Source: Alkalinema sp. FACHB-956
Lineage (GTDB): Bacteria > Cyanobacteriota > Cyanobacteriia > Leptolyngbyales > Leptolyngbyaceae
Direction of reading: 5' to 3'
NCBI RefSeq assembly: GCF_014697025.1
Contig: NZ_JACJRC010000011.1
Span: 1 to 64,000 of the forward strand
Length of the DNA: 64,000 bases
The position numbers were made by a program, and so were the translations under genes. The notes beneath the pieces were generated by a model. The model did not search any database. It had not been told where the DNA came from and was given only the letters and a program-made list of their open reading frames with translations. Positions 37,029 to 46,706 of this stretch are shown here, piece after piece. Numbering within the stretch: position 1 is the stretch's first letter; every line of letters begins with the position of its first letter.

Positions 37029-37808
37029 ATGCTGATCAATCAGTGCATAACCGCTAACACAGTGATGTCTAAAGAGTATCCAGAAGTTCTTTGGGTAAAC
37101 GTTAGCCCTAGCTTAAAACGATTCGATCGACCACTCATTCAGCATTTAGCCCAGCATTCCAAAATTGCCTATTGGGAATATCAAGTGCAGTATGACGCAG
37201 CTTCTTCCATCGAGACTGCGATCGTCTTACTCCAGGATTATTTAAAACACTGTTCTAAACCGATTCACTTGATTGGCCATGGTTTAGGAGGTGTAGTTGC
37301 TTTGACCTATGCCCGTCAATTTCCCGATCGGGTGCGATCGCTGAGTCTCTTGGCCGTGGCTCCCCAACCCGCCATTACTTGGCACAGCCATTATTACGTC
37401 CAACGACACTTACTGCCCTGTAGCCAAGTTCAAGTTCTAGCGCAAGTTGCCCGCACTCTCTTCGGCCCTGCTGCGCCCTATCCCATCACACCCCTCATCC
37501 ACGCCCTCGCCAAAGATATAGACTGCGCGCCCTCGCCCCACTCCCTCTACAAAGTAACAACCTTACCCGAAGGCGGCGTAGACGTTCCTCTCATGATTTG
37601 CCATAGCCAAACCGATAGCGTCATTTCCCAGCCCCTCATGCAGCGCTGGCTTAAATGGTTTAAACCGGGAGATACGTTCTGGACTTGTCCAACCGGACAT
37701 CATTTTTTCCATTACAGTGCACCCGAATTAGTCAATCAGCAACTACACAAATTTTGGAACCAGGTACACCAGCGTGAAACACGTCATCACCATCTTGTCT
37801 GTGCCTAG
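37029..37808 (+). CDS. IsiC-like alpha/beta hydrolase, nucleophile missing
   Basis: A 259-aa alpha/beta-hydrolase-fold protein. The nucleophile elbow reads LIGHGLGGVV: Gly85 stands where Ser is expected (GHSxGG). An Asp (SQTDSVIS) and a His (TGHHFFH) that could complete the triad are kept. In several cyanobacteria isiC, encoding an alpha/beta hydrolase, lies with isiA in iron-stress operons; here the genes are adjacent but divergent. Loss of Ser suggests binding or a non-hydrolytic role. An in-frame ATG at 37065 is an alternative start. Confidence 0.72.
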   Translation: MLINQCITANTVMSKEYPEVLWVNVSPSLKRFDRPLIQHLAQHSKIAYWEYQVQYDAASSIETAIVLLQDYLKHCSKPIHLIGHGLGGVVALTYARQFPDRVRSLSLLAVAPQPAITWHSHYYVQRHLLPCSQVQVLAQVARTLFGPAAPYPITPLIHALAKDIDCAPSPHSLYKVTTLPEGGVDVPLMICHSQTDSVISQPLMQRWLKWFKPGDTFWTCPTGHHFFHYSAPELVNQQLHKFWNQVHQRETRHHHLVCA

Positions 37809-37904
37809 AAAATTGAAAAATCTCTGTTTGAGAACTCATTAATCTATTTTTTAAACATTAATCCATTTCATTCGCCGCTCATCCACATTAGCTAGGGTAT
37901 TACC

Positions 37905-38579
37905 ATGCGTGTTGCAACCCTGATTTTGCCACCCACCCTTCAATCCCAGCAATTCAGCGCCACAAACCGAGTTTCTGCATCCACGATCGTATCGGCCTAT
38001 CCATCCGTTTCCCCCCCTCCATCGCCCCCATCCGATCTGAGTTATGAATACTTTCAGCGGGGAAATATCCTTCCAGGACAGCTACAACTGTATTGGAAAA
38101 TCCATAGCGGGATCGTGCGAACCAATACCTGGGATTCCGAAGGCATCTTCAAAACCGTTGGCATTTGGGGAGCGGGTAACATTATTGGCCCAGGCTTAAG
38201 TGTCTTGGAACCCTATCAGATGGAATGTTTGTCCACCGTCAAGGTAGAACCCATCCGCCACTTGCATGATTTTGCAGAAGTTTTGATCCAGCAACAGCAA
38301 CAGACCGAAGCATTACTCAACATCATCCTCACGCGACAAATCCAGCAGCGTCTTGTCAAAGTCTTTTTGTGGCTAGCCGATCGCTTTGGACAGGACTGGA
38401 GCAATGGAGCCAGAATCATTAACCTTCGGCTGACCCATCAACATCTCGCCGATCTGGCAGGTACAACGCGAGTAACTGCGACCCGATTGATTAACCAGTT
38501 AGAGCAAACTCAGCAAATTCAACGCTTACCCCAATATCGCTTTGTCATTTATCCTGCAAGCAATCATCACCAGCCCTGA
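37905..38579 (+). CDS. Crp/Fnr-family transcription regulator
   Basis: A 224-aa Crp-type regulator with a degenerate cyclic-nucleotide-like beta-barrel (about 60-120, WKIHSGIVRTNTW...VGIWGAGNIIG), a dimer helix and a C-terminal helix-turn-helix (LTHQHLADLAGTTRVTATRLINQLEQ). The barrel lacks the cAMP-binding RExAxx pocket, so it does not look like a cAMP receptor. A frameshifted paralogue is at 40519-41180. Start ATG 37905 follows weak signals. Confidence 0.8.
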   Translation: MRVATLILPPTLQSQQFSATNRVSASTIVSAYPSVSPPPSPPSDLSYEYFQRGNILPGQLQLYWKIHSGIVRTNTWDSEGIFKTVGIWGAGNIIGPGLSVLEPYQMECLSTVKVEPIRHLHDFAEVLIQQQQQTEALLNIILTRQIQQRLVKVFLWLADRFGQDWSNGARIINLRLTHQHLADLAGTTRVTATRLINQLEQTQQIQRLPQYRFVIYPASNHHQP

Positions 38580-38756
38580 CTCGACTGTCCCTATCCTGAG
38601 CCTTCACAGCTTGATCGATCGTGATATCCAGGACAACCCAAACTCCAATCTTGGGGATCAATCCCTCACAAGTTCCTCATGGTGTTGGGTTATATCTAAA
38701 CCTATCCACTCGTAGACCCATCGCCGTAACCTAGGCTGAGAGAGGAGGCTCACAGT

Positions 38757-39320
38757 ATGTTTGAAAAGATATTAGTCGCGATCGATCGATCTCCATCCCA
38801 TCATTCCGTCTTTGAAGCTGCTCTAACGTTGGCAAAAGCGCTATCTGGGAAGCTGATTCTGCTAGCGGTTCCATCATCCGACGATCCAGCTTGTCCCCAT
38901 TTACCCACGTTAAATACCAATCTCTATCCCCTGGGCTTCGATCGAACGGTAACGGAAGTCTACGAAGAACTATGGGAAATTTATACCAAAAAAGGCGAAG
39001 AATTTTTAACCCAGTTAGTGGAAGAAGCAAAACACGCAGGCATTGAAGCAGAGTTTTTGCAAATTCCTGGTAATGCAGGGCGAACCATTTGTGCAACGGC
39101 CCAAGAACTCCAAGTGGACTTAATTGTCCTTGGGCGTCGAGGCTACTCTGGACTCAATGAACTCTTTTTAGGCAGTACGAGTAATTATGTGTTGCACCAT
39201 GCCCCTTGCTCCGTACTCACCATACAGCATTGTTTCACCCCAATTCCACCAGACGCCCCAGCCACCCAAGCAAAAACCAAATCTAGCCCTGCAACCACAA
39301 TCGCCACACCATCCACATAA
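38757..39320 (+). CDS. Universal stress protein (UspA family)
   Basis: A 187-aa UspA-domain protein: N-terminal KILVAIDRSP, and the ATP-binding motif LGRRGYSGLNELFLGSTSNYVLHHAPCSVL (G-2x-G-9x-G-S/T). The C-terminus has a Pro/Thr-rich tail. UspA proteins bind ATP or act in stress signalling; the partner is unknown. The start is ATG 38757. It stands alone after the Crp gene. Confidence 0.9.
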   Translation: MFEKILVAIDRSPSHHSVFEAALTLAKALSGKLILLAVPSSDDPACPHLPTLNTNLYPLGFDRTVTEVYEELWEIYTKKGEEFLTQLVEEAKHAGIEAEFLQIPGNAGRTICATAQELQVDLIVLGRRGYSGLNELFLGSTSNYVLHHAPCSVLTIQHCFTPIPPDAPATQAKTKSSPATTIATPST

Positions 39321-39460
39321 AATTGGTGCCGCCATGGGAGCCGTTGTTGGCGGGATTACAGGACTGGCCTTCATTTGGATGATGAATTCCCATCTGCGAT
39401 CGTAACGCATAAACCACCAGCATCCAAATCTCTCCCCTTTCCCCTTGCAAGCGTTGACCA

Positions 39461-40390
39461 TTACGGTAGATTATCGGGGTCAATGCCCTGCGATCGTAGA
39501 TAGGCTTCGAGGCGTGCTCGTGCTTGCTGTGCCTGCTCTTTGGCCAGTCGTTCCTGCTGTTCACGCAGTTCCGCTTGTTCCTTAGCGAGACGTTCCCGTT
39601 CCTTTGCAAATCGTTCCCGCTCTTTGGCTAAGCGTTCCCGTTCTTTGGCTAAGCGTTCCCGCTCTTTGGCCTGTCGTTCCACTTCGGTGTCCGTCAGCAA
39701 CCAGTTTCCCTCCGCATCACACCAGCGCAGCCAATGCTGGGGAATCCCGCGAAAAGTACCATTCCACAATCCTAGTGCCAGCTTGATTTCAGGAATCCAG
39801 ATCAATGGATGATTGGGCGCGATCGCTTGTTCTTCGTACTGTCCATCAACTAATCGGAAATACCGTAGGCGGCGATCGGCTTCATTAAACACCAAATAAT
39901 TGGGAATTTGCAGAATTTGTTCGTAGACGGTGAACTTATTGGGGGGCTTGCCGGGTGGAGAAGCCGGTAAAGGCTTGTTGGCAAAGGGCCCTAAATCTTC
40001 CGCTTCAGTCCCTGGAGACAGGAATTCAATCACCATCACAGGGTTCACTTTCTCATCCCAGGTGACGTAGCTCGATCGGGTGGTTTTGCCTCGATACAGA
40101 CGGGGGACACCGACAACTAAAAACCAATCGGGCCGCTTATACCAGCTTGTGTTGTTGGGATCGTAGTAGAGATTGAGGTCAAAGGCGCAGAAGATTTCGC
40201 TAGCCGCATAGTCCGTGAGACGCAATGTCTCAGCCAGTAATTGGGGTTGAATTCCATGAAATTCGTCGGGCAAACCGGGCTCCAGAGGGTCATCGCTAGG
40301 GAGGTCATGCATGGTCGGTAAAGCATCCATGCTGGGCAGCGGCGTGGTGGCGATGGTCTCCGACGGACCAGAGGTCATCGGTTGGTTCAT
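39461..40390 (-). CDS. Uma2-family endonuclease-like protein
   Basis: A 309-aa Uma2 (DUF820) protein with the restriction-endonuclease-like core: PDWFLVVGVPR, VMVIEFLSPGTEAED, YEQILQIPNYLVFNEADRRLRYF. These are abundant in cyanobacteria and often linked to mobile DNA; function is not established. The start ATG 40390 (MNQPMTSGPSETIA) follows TAGGAG. The C-terminus is a heptad-repeat coiled coil (units of AKERERL), encoded by 21-bp tandem repeats at about 39585-39680. Confidence 0.88.
   Translation of the reverse strand: MNQPMTSGPSETIATTPLPSMDALPTMHDLPSDDPLEPGLPDEFHGIQPQLLAETLRLTDYAASEIFCAFDLNLYYDPNNTSWYKRPDWFLVVGVPRLYRGKTTRSSYVTWDEKVNPVMVIEFLSPGTEAEDLGPFANKPLPASPPGKPPNKFTVYEQILQIPNYLVFNEADRRLRYFRLVDGQYEEQAIAPNHPLIWIPEIKLALGLWNGTFRGIPQHWLRWCDAEGNWLLTDTEVERQAKERERLAKERERLAKERERFAKERERLAKEQAELREQQERLAKEQAQQARARLEAYLRSQGIDPDNLP
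39585..39680 (-). repeat. 21-bp tandem repeat in Uma2 coding end
   Basis: About four units encode KERERLA-type heptads. Because the unit is seven codons, copy number changes keep the frame and only lengthen the coiled coil. Confidence 0.85.
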
Positions 40391-40518
40391 GGTTGAACGG
40401 CTCCTAGGCTGCAATGCCATTATTTTAGCATCGGTTCGAAGTGGGAACATTGCAGCTCGGATGCTAACCCATCCAATTCTACTAGCGATCGACAGAGTTT
40501 GACTGCAAGGGTTCCCAA

Positions 40519-41180
40519 TCAAATCTGATAGTACCAACAATCAATTTCTTTGAGAATAATTTTCCGAATCGAGGGTCGTTCGATCGTACCTTGTTTTTCC
40601 AACTGATTCAGTAATCGTGTAACCGTTACCCGAGTCGTTCCCAATAAATCTGCAATATCTTGATGAGTCAGGCGGAAATTAATCACCGCACCCAGAGAAG
40701 ATTCCTCTCCAAATCGATCACTCAACCAAACCAGTAACCGAACTAACCGTTCCTCCATCCGACGGTAACTCCGAATCATGGTTAATTCTTCCAACTGCTG
40801 AAGGTGATACCGCAGCAGATCAGCTTCCCCCTGCCAATCGGGCGATCGCAGCGCCGTAGCCTGTACAGGGGAATGCACTCTAACTCATAGGGCGTTCTGC
40901 AGGAAATAGGCTGTCCTACGCAATCTCCCGGCCCCCACAACCCCAAGACAACCAATGTACCATCTTCACCAAACGTCAGCGATCGCACGACCCCTTGATC
41001 AATTTGCCACAGCGTATTCGCATCTGTTGGCAGCGTCGATCGTAGGGAAAACTTCTGGGAAACCCGTCCAGAACGACCCAGCGATGAAATAGGCATGAGA
41101 GAAGAAACATTCAGCAATGGGGAGGGGTTCTGGGAACGCACGTTAGCTGAACGATCTAACCTACTGAGATAAGCTACCAT
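40519..41180 (-). pseudogene. Crp/Fnr-family regulator, frameshifted
   Basis: A Crp-type regulator split over two frames. The first (start ATG 41180, MVAYLSRLDRSANV) gives the barrel: LWQIDQGVVRSL, VVLGLWGPGDCVGQP, PYELEC; it shifts near 40880. The second frame continues with PVQATALRSPDWQGE, LVRLLVWLSDRFGEESSLGAVINF and the helix-turn-helix LTHQDIADLLGTTRVTVTRLLNQLEKQ to the stop at 40519. A one-base loss after GAGTGC would restore it. Mutation or a sequencing error are both possible. It overlaps the end of the NIL gene by 20 bp, so it is second in that unit. Confidence 0.8.
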
Positions 41181-41400
41181 TCCAAATCTCCACACCAACA
41201 CGATCGAGATATTCCAACGCCGAACGAATTTGGGACTGCTCCCCATCCAATGTCAAATCAAACCACCCACCCCCACTAGCTTTTTGATCTAAAATAGCCG
41301 CCTTAATATTCACCACCAAGTGATAGTCCGTAATGAGCTGGTAAATGATAGGCACCTGATGAAGTGCTTGGGGAATTTGCATCCGAATTCTGTGCTTCAT
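41161..41400 (-). CDS. NIL-domain (ACT-like) small protein
   Basis: A 79-aa protein MKHRIRMQIPQALHQVPIIYQLITDY..., resembling the NIL domain found at the ends of methionine-ABC ATPases and as stand-alone cyanobacterial proteins; it should be a ferredoxin-like regulatory fold binding a small ligand. Start ATG 41400 has GGAGG nine bases upstream. It lies upstream of and overlaps the Crp-type regulator gene, so the two probably form a sensor-regulator unit. Confidence 0.75.
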   Translation of the reverse strand: MKHRIRMQIPQALHQVPIIYQLITDYHLVVNIKAAILDQKASGGGWFDLTLDGEQSQIRSALEYLDRVGVEIWNGSLSQ

Positions 41401-41766
41401 AATTGTTGCCTCCAGAGAAGTCCTTAAGTCAGTTAACCGAATCATCTGCCCAAATCAAATACCTAAATCAAAAGCAGGGTTTGCCAGCCTTGCCGAGAGG
41501 AAGGATTTAATCTACAGTAAATCGATCGGAATACCGTACTTGATGTTTCCCATACTACGCGAGGCAATAGATGGCGTCAACTATTAAAATCCGATTTTCC
41601 GATCGATAAACCGGATTTTGTAGCGCGATCGCTGAAAAGTCCTGTGCTATAAGCGTTACAGCAACTTCACGATCGATCGACTGTGACCCAGTCCAGGGTT
41701 CAGCTCGCTAAGCGCTGCAAAGAGAATTTTCAATCCTCAGTGTGGCGAGTATCGTAGAAGAACGTT
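41401..41766. other. Intergenic region, NIL gene / UPF0182
   Basis: A divergent promoter region of 366 bp. It has several CGATCG/GCGATCGC words but I see no hairpin, repeat or RNA gene in it. Confidence 0.5.
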
Positions 41767-44700
41767 TTGCAGTATCTTGCTGTTGCAGTACGTGCTTCTA
41801 TGCCTCGCCCCCGCTCAACCATGATGAACTGGAAACCCCATCCCAAAGCAGTTCAGTCCTTCGGAGTGCTTCTACTGATCGGAGCCAGCCTTGAACTTTT
41901 GACCCGCATTGGCGGTGAATTTCTCTGGTTCCAAGAAGTGGGCTATTCCACCCTCTGGTTGCAGCGTACCCTGACCCAGGGCGGCATTGGCTTGATGGTC
42001 TTTGGTGTGACCGCTAGCTACCTTCTGGCCAACCTGCGCCTAGCCCGCCGCTGGAAATATCCAGCACCGACACCCACCCCGCCTCGCTTCTCAACGGCTG
42101 CTAATCTCCCACCGGCCACCCCCGATCGATCGCCCCGTCCCACCCCCCTAGGATGGCCGATCCTCTTTCCCCTCGCAGGAGGAGCCAGTTTAGGCACGAT
42201 TGCGCTCCTGTGGTATTACGGCAGTATTGCAGTCCAGAGTTTGCAACTGTCTGCCTCCCAACAATTTCTAGCTGTTCCTATTCGCTTTCAACCAGAAATT
42301 TTAGGAACCCTTCTGTCCCAGATGCTTGCCCACGACTGGGCTATTTGGCTCGGGCTTGTGAGTGTCTTGGCCGTGCTATGGAAACCTCAACGCATTCTAA
42401 ATGGATTGGCGATCGGGTTTTCCGCGATTGTTTCAGCCATCCTCTCCCAGCATTGGGATAAATTTCTGCAAGCTTTGTATGCGAATTCCTTTAACGTTAA
42501 AGATCCCGTTTTCCAATCTGATTTTTCATTTTATATTTTACAGTTGCCTATTGCGCAGTTATTTGAATTTTGGTTAACCGGCTTAGCTTTCTTTGGTTTT
42601 GTCTCCGTTGCTTTGGTTTATCTGCTCTCCGCCAATAGTTTGAGTGAAGGTAAATTTCCGGGGTTTTCCTGGTCACAAAAACGACATTTATACGGCCTCG
42701 GTAGCGTTCTCATGGGCGTTGTGGCCTTGGGCTATTGGCTCAGTCGCTATGAGTTGCTGTATTCCTCACGGGGCGTCACCTTTGGCGCGAGCTATACTGA
42801 CTTGACTGTCCAACTGCCTGCGGATACTTTGCTCAGTTTACTAGCAGGCGCGATCGGGCTTTATTTCCTCTGGCGCAACCGCTTCTGGCCCCAGGAACCT
42901 TCCAGTCGGCGACGGGTGGTGTACTTGGTGGGAATTTATCTCGCGTTAGCAGGCTTGTTAGGCGCGGGACTGCCGACTCTAGTACAATCGGCCATTGTGC
43001 AACCCAACGAGCTCGCGCGGGAACGTCCCTATATTGAACGAACGATCGCCCTGACGCGCAAAGCATTTAACTTAGACAACATTGATGTACAGCCCTTTAA
43101 TCCCCAAGGTAAGCTGACAGAAGCCGATCTACAAACCAATGATTTGACGATTCGCAATATTCGCCTGTGGGATGAGCGACCTTTATTAGAAACCAATCGC
43201 CAACTTCAGCAAATTCGATCGTACTACCGTTTTCCGGGTGCTGATATCGATCGCTACGTGCTCCCAGAAACCGGAACCCAACCTTCAGCCCAATCGCGCC
43301 AACCCACTCCAGCCCCCAGCAATGCTGCCAGCAGTCGCGAACAACGGCAAATTCTAATCGCAGCGCGGGAACTGGACTATGCAGGAGTCCCCAAACAGGC
43401 ACAAACTTGGGTCAATCGCCATTTAATTTACACCCATGGCTATGGATTCACCCTCAGCCCGGTTAATACCGTTGGGGTGGGTGGGCTGCCAGAATACTTC
43501 GTCAAAGATCTCGGCGTTGGCCCCGGTGGGTCCCTTTCCACATCCAGCGAAGCGATTCGGAACAGTATCCCGATCGGTCAACCCCGGATTTACTACGGTG
43601 AACTGACCAATAGCTATGTCATGACCGGAACACGGGTGCAGGAATTGGATTATCCCAGCGGTAGTGACAACGTTTACAACACCTACGATGGTCAAGGGGG
43701 CATTCAAATTGGCACCGGCTGGAAACGCTGGCTGTTTGCCAAATACCTGAATGATTGGCGGATGGCCATTACACCAGAGTTCTTACCCCAAACCCGATTA
43801 TTGATGCGCCGGAATATTTACGATCGCATCCAAGCGATCGCGCCCTTTCTGCGCTATGACCGCGATCCCTACCTAGTCGTTACTGATGTTAACGCTGGCA
43901 AGACCAATGCTATCAATCCAGGCGGGAAATCTGCACCATCACCGAACTATCTCTATTGGGTGATTGATGCCTATACGATTAGCGATCATGCACCTTACTC
44001 TGATCCCGGTGAAGATCAGATTAATTACATTCGCAATTCCGTTAAAGTTGTCATCGATGCCTATAACGGATCGGTTAATTTTTACATTGCTGATTCCACT
44101 GATCCAGTCATTCAAACCTGGGCCAAGATTTTTCCAACTTTACTGAAACCGCTAACTGCGATGCCTCAACCATTACAACAGCATCTCCGTTACCCGATCG
44201 ACTTCTTTAACATTCAATCTCAACGCTTAATGACCTATCACATGACCGATCCCCAGGTCTTTTACAATCGCGAGGATGAATGGCAAATTCCCACGGAAAT
44301 CTACGGCGATCAACTCCAGCCCGTCAAACCCTACTATCTAATTACCAGCTTGCCCACAGAGCCCTTTGAGGAATTTCTCCTACTGCGCCCTTTTACTCCC
44401 CGCCAACGAACCAATTTAGTGGCTTGGTTAGCCGCGCGATCGGATGGAACCCACTATGGTAAATTGCTGCTCTACATTTTCCCGAAGGAGCGACTCATCT
44501 ATGGCCCCGAACAAATTGAAGCACGGATTAACCAAGATCCCGTGATTTCTCAACAAATTTCCCTCTGGAACCGCCAAGGCTCCCGCGCCATTCAAGGGAA
44601 TTTGCTCGTGATTCCGATCGAGCAGTCCCTACTCTACGTCGAACCCTTATATTTAGAAGCAACCCAAAATAGTTTGCCGACCCTCGTGCGGGTCATTGTT

Positions 44701-44823
44701 GCCTACGAAAACCAGATTGTGATGGCTCCAACGCTGGATCAAGCCCTCGCAGCCCTGTTCCAAACCCAGAAGCCATCCCAACCCACGATCGTGCGTCCCG
44801 TCGAACCTCCCAGTCGCCCGTAA
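41767..44823 (+). CDS. UPF0182-family large membrane protein
   Basis: A 1018-aa protein with about seven transmembrane helices in the first 330 residues (for instance [45 protein letters not shown]) followed by a large soluble part. Signatures are [30 protein letters not shown]-like [25 protein letters not shown] and [16 protein letters not shown]. The family is conserved in cyanobacteria and actinobacteria with unknown function. ATGs at 41800 and 41821 are alternative starts. Confidence 0.88.
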   Translation: MQYLAVAVRASMPRPRSTMMNWKPHPKAVQSFGVLLLIGASLELLTRIGGEFLWFQEVGYSTLWLQRTLTQGGIGLMVFGVTASYLLANLRLARRWKYPAPTPTPPRFSTAANLPPATPDRSPRPTPLGWPILFPLAGGASLGTIALLWYYGSIAVQSLQLSASQQFLAVPIRFQPEILGTLLSQMLAHDWAIWLGLVSVLAVLWKPQRILNGLAIGFSAIVSAILSQHWDKFLQALYANSFNVKDPVFQSDFSFYILQLPIAQLFEFWLTGLAFFGFVSVALVYLLSANSLSEGKFPGFSWSQKRHLYGLGSVLMGVVALGYWLSRYELLYSSRGVTFGASYTDLTVQLPADTLLSLLAGAIGLYFLWRNRFWPQEPSSRRRVVYLVGIYLALAGLLGAGLPTLVQSAIVQPNELARERPYIERTIALTRKAFNLDNIDVQPFNPQGKLTEADLQTNDLTIRNIRLWDERPLLETNRQLQQIRSYYRFPGADIDRYVLPETGTQPSAQSRQPTPAPSNAASSREQRQILIAARELDYAGVPKQAQTWVNRHLIYTHGYGFTLSPVNTVGVGGLPEYFVKDLGVGPGGSLSTSSEAIRNSIPIGQPRIYYGELTNSYVMTGTRVQELDYPSGSDNVYNTYDGQGGIQIGTGWKRWLFAKYLNDWRMAITPEFLPQTRLLMRRNIYDRIQAIAPFLRYDRDPYLVVTDVNAGKTNAINPGGKSAPSPNYLYWVIDAYTISDHAPYSDPGEDQINYIRNSVKVVIDAYNGSVNFYIADSTDPVIQTWAKIFPTLLKPLTAMPQPLQQHLRYPIDFFNIQSQRLMTYHMTDPQVFYNREDEWQIPTEIYGDQLQPVKPYYLITSLPTEPFEEFLLLRPFTPRQRTNLVAWLAARSDGTHYGKLLLYIFPKERLIYGPEQIEARINQDPVISQQISLWNRQGSRAIQGNLLVIPIEQSLLYVEPLYLEATQNSLPTLVRVIVAYENQIVMAPTLDQALAALFQTQKPSQPTIVRPVEPPSRP

Positions 44824-44977
44824 AGCGTGATCCTTGATTCAGGCACCCAAATGGCCAGATCCCCAGCTTTACCAAGCCCCCAGCTTTACCAGATCCCCAG
44901 ATGACGACGAGCAAGGCGCAATTGGATGTTCCTTACTGCAATGTCTCCTACTGCAATGCCTCCTACTGCAATTTCTC

Positions 44978-45379
44978 CTACTGCAACGTTACCGCTGCAC
45001 ATTGGATAGGTAGGACTTCCTCCAGCGTCAAAGCCCGATCGGTCGTAATATGCCCGTCACAGCAAACCGTGCTAAAGAAAATGGGCTGGCCTAACTGATC
45101 AGAAAAATGCCGCTCTAAGAGTAGACGTGAAGTGATATCACCCAGTAACTCTGAAATATCCTTAGACAGAGGTGTTTTTTCATCTTGGTGGGTGACTCGG
45201 TAGGGAAAGGGTGTCTCGCCCACAATCTGCTTCACGGCTTGGTCAAAGTCATCGGGTCGGCGATCGAGAAATGCTTGAGCCTGCTGCGCCAGAAATTCAT
45301 AGGCCAATGGAAAACGCTGGCGAATGTTTTCAAGGTGACTCTGGGTTAAATACACCTGTCTGGCAGTTTGACAATCCAT
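44978..45379 (-). CDS. Hypothetical protein
   Basis: A 133-aa soluble protein (MDCQTARQVYLTQSHLENI...). I do not recognise a family. Conspicuous are Cys3, the sequence FFSTVCCDGHITTDRALTLEEVLP, and a C-terminal CAAV. It is divergent from the CobW gene, whose Zur-like palindrome lies in the shared 250-bp spacer, so it could be a further zinc-linked gene. This is inference only. Confidence 0.55.
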   Translation of the reverse strand: MDCQTARQVYLTQSHLENIRQRFPLAYEFLAQQAQAFLDRRPDDFDQAVKQIVGETPFPYRVTHQDEKTPLSKDISELLGDITSRLLLERHFSDQLGQPIFFSTVCCDGHITTDRALTLEEVLPIQCAAVTLQ

Positions 45380-45578
45380 ACGCTATACACCCCTTAAAAC
45401 AAGATTGGCAATTCAACTGATAACTTACTGGATAATCAGAAGCAATCAGAACGCAAATTCATAGAATGAATTCTTCGATCGTCCCTTGTTGCTTTTCTTA
45501 TCATTTGTTAATCCATCCCCCAAATCACTCAAAAATCGGCAAAATAGTGGCTGGAATGAAACCATCCTGATAATATGG

Positions 45579-45593
45579 GAATGATAATCATTC
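45579..45593. promoter_or_regulatory. Zur-like box upstream of cobW-type gene
   Basis: GAATGATAATCATTC is a perfect 7-1-7 palindrome 36 bp before the CobW gene start. The AATGATAATCATT core is typical of Fur/Zur operators; the downstream gene (zinc GTPase) and the similar box before znuA favour Zur. Confidence 0.78.
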
Positions 45594-45629
45594 TGCAACT
45601 CTTGACTCAAATTTTCCCGGTGGTGTCCT

Positions 45630-46622
45630 ATGGTATCTGGTACAACGGCCTTTGGCGCAACGCTCCCTTCGGTTCCAGTCACGGTTCTCACGGGCTATCT
45701 TGGAGCAGGTAAAACTACTTTGCTGAACCGCATTTTGACCCATGAGCACGGTAAAAAAGTGGCGGTGATTGTCAATGAATTTGGTGAAGTTGGAATTGAC
45801 AACCAACTGGTGATCGATGCTGACGAAGAAATTTTTGAAATGAACAACGGTTGCATCTGCTGCACGGTCCGGGGGGATCTGATTCGGATTATCGGCAATT
45901 TGATGAAGCGGCGGGATAAATTTGACCACTTGGTGATTGAAACAACAGGGTTAGCCGATCCCGGCCCCGTGATTCAAACCTTTTTTGTCGATGAAGATGT
46001 GCAGGCGCAAACCACTTTGGATGCAGTGGTGACGGTGGTGGACGCCAAGCACATTCACCAACATTGGGATGCCGACGAAGCCCAGGAACAAATCGCCTTT
46101 GCCGATGTGGTCTTGATTAATAAAACCGATTTGGTCTCACCGGAAGCATTGGCAGATTTAGAGCAGCGGATTAAGGCCATGAACGCGATCGCGAAAGTCT
46201 ATCGCACCCAGGATGCAGCTGTAGACATGGATGCCATTTTGGGGGTTGGAGCCTTTGATCTCGATCGAACCCTGGAAATTGAACCGGGATTTCTCACTGA
46301 GGAACATGAGCACGAACACGATGAATCCGTCGGTTCTGTAGCCTTAGTCGAACCGGGAGCCGTCGATGCAGAACGATTAAATACCTGGCTCGGTCACTTG
46401 CTGCAAACCCAAGGAACTGACATTTTCCGGATGAAAGGGATTTTGAACATTGCCGGAGCCGATCGGCGTTTTGTCTTTCAAGGCGTCCATATGTTATTTG
46501 ACGGCAGACCCGATCGGCCATGGAAGTCTAAAGAAGTGCGCAAAAATGAACTGGTATTTATCGGGCGCAACCTAGATGAGAAACAACTCCGTCAAAGCTT
46601 TCAAGCTTGCTTAGTGTTATAG
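45630..46622 (+). CDS. CobW/COG0523 zinc-chaperone GTPase
   Basis: A 330-aa G3E GTPase: P-loop GYLGAGKTTL, NEFGEVGIDNQL, metal-binding GCICC (CxCC), VIETTGLADPGP and NKTD. A His-rich TEEHEHEHDE stretch (about 222-232) and the CobW C-terminal domain (VLNIAG-like ILNIAGADRRFVFQGVHMLFDGRP) follow. Members of this group deliver zinc to client enzymes during zinc limitation. The Zur-like palindrome upstream supports zinc repression. It starts at ATG 45630. Confidence 0.88.
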   Translation: MVSGTTAFGATLPSVPVTVLTGYLGAGKTTLLNRILTHEHGKKVAVIVNEFGEVGIDNQLVIDADEEIFEMNNGCICCTVRGDLIRIIGNLMKRRDKFDHLVIETTGLADPGPVIQTFFVDEDVQAQTTLDAVVTVVDAKHIHQHWDADEAQEQIAFADVVLINKTDLVSPEALADLEQRIKAMNAIAKVYRTQDAAVDMDAILGVGAFDLDRTLEIEPGFLTEEHEHEHDESVGSVALVEPGAVDAERLNTWLGHLLQTQGTDIFRMKGILNIAGADRRFVFQGVHMLFDGRPDRPWKSKEVRKNELVFIGRNLDEKQLRQSFQACLVL

Positions 46623-46706
46623 CTTCGATCCTACCGACATATCCTACCTGCATGTCGTAATAGACAACGATTCAAGCAACACCATTGCAAGTGCAAGACG
46701 AATCCA

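Noticed and set aside
39334-39405. 24-codon frame with a Gly-rich membrane-like segment after uspA
   Set aside because: Too short, no ribosome binding site, and it overlaps only non-coding sequence after the UspA stop.
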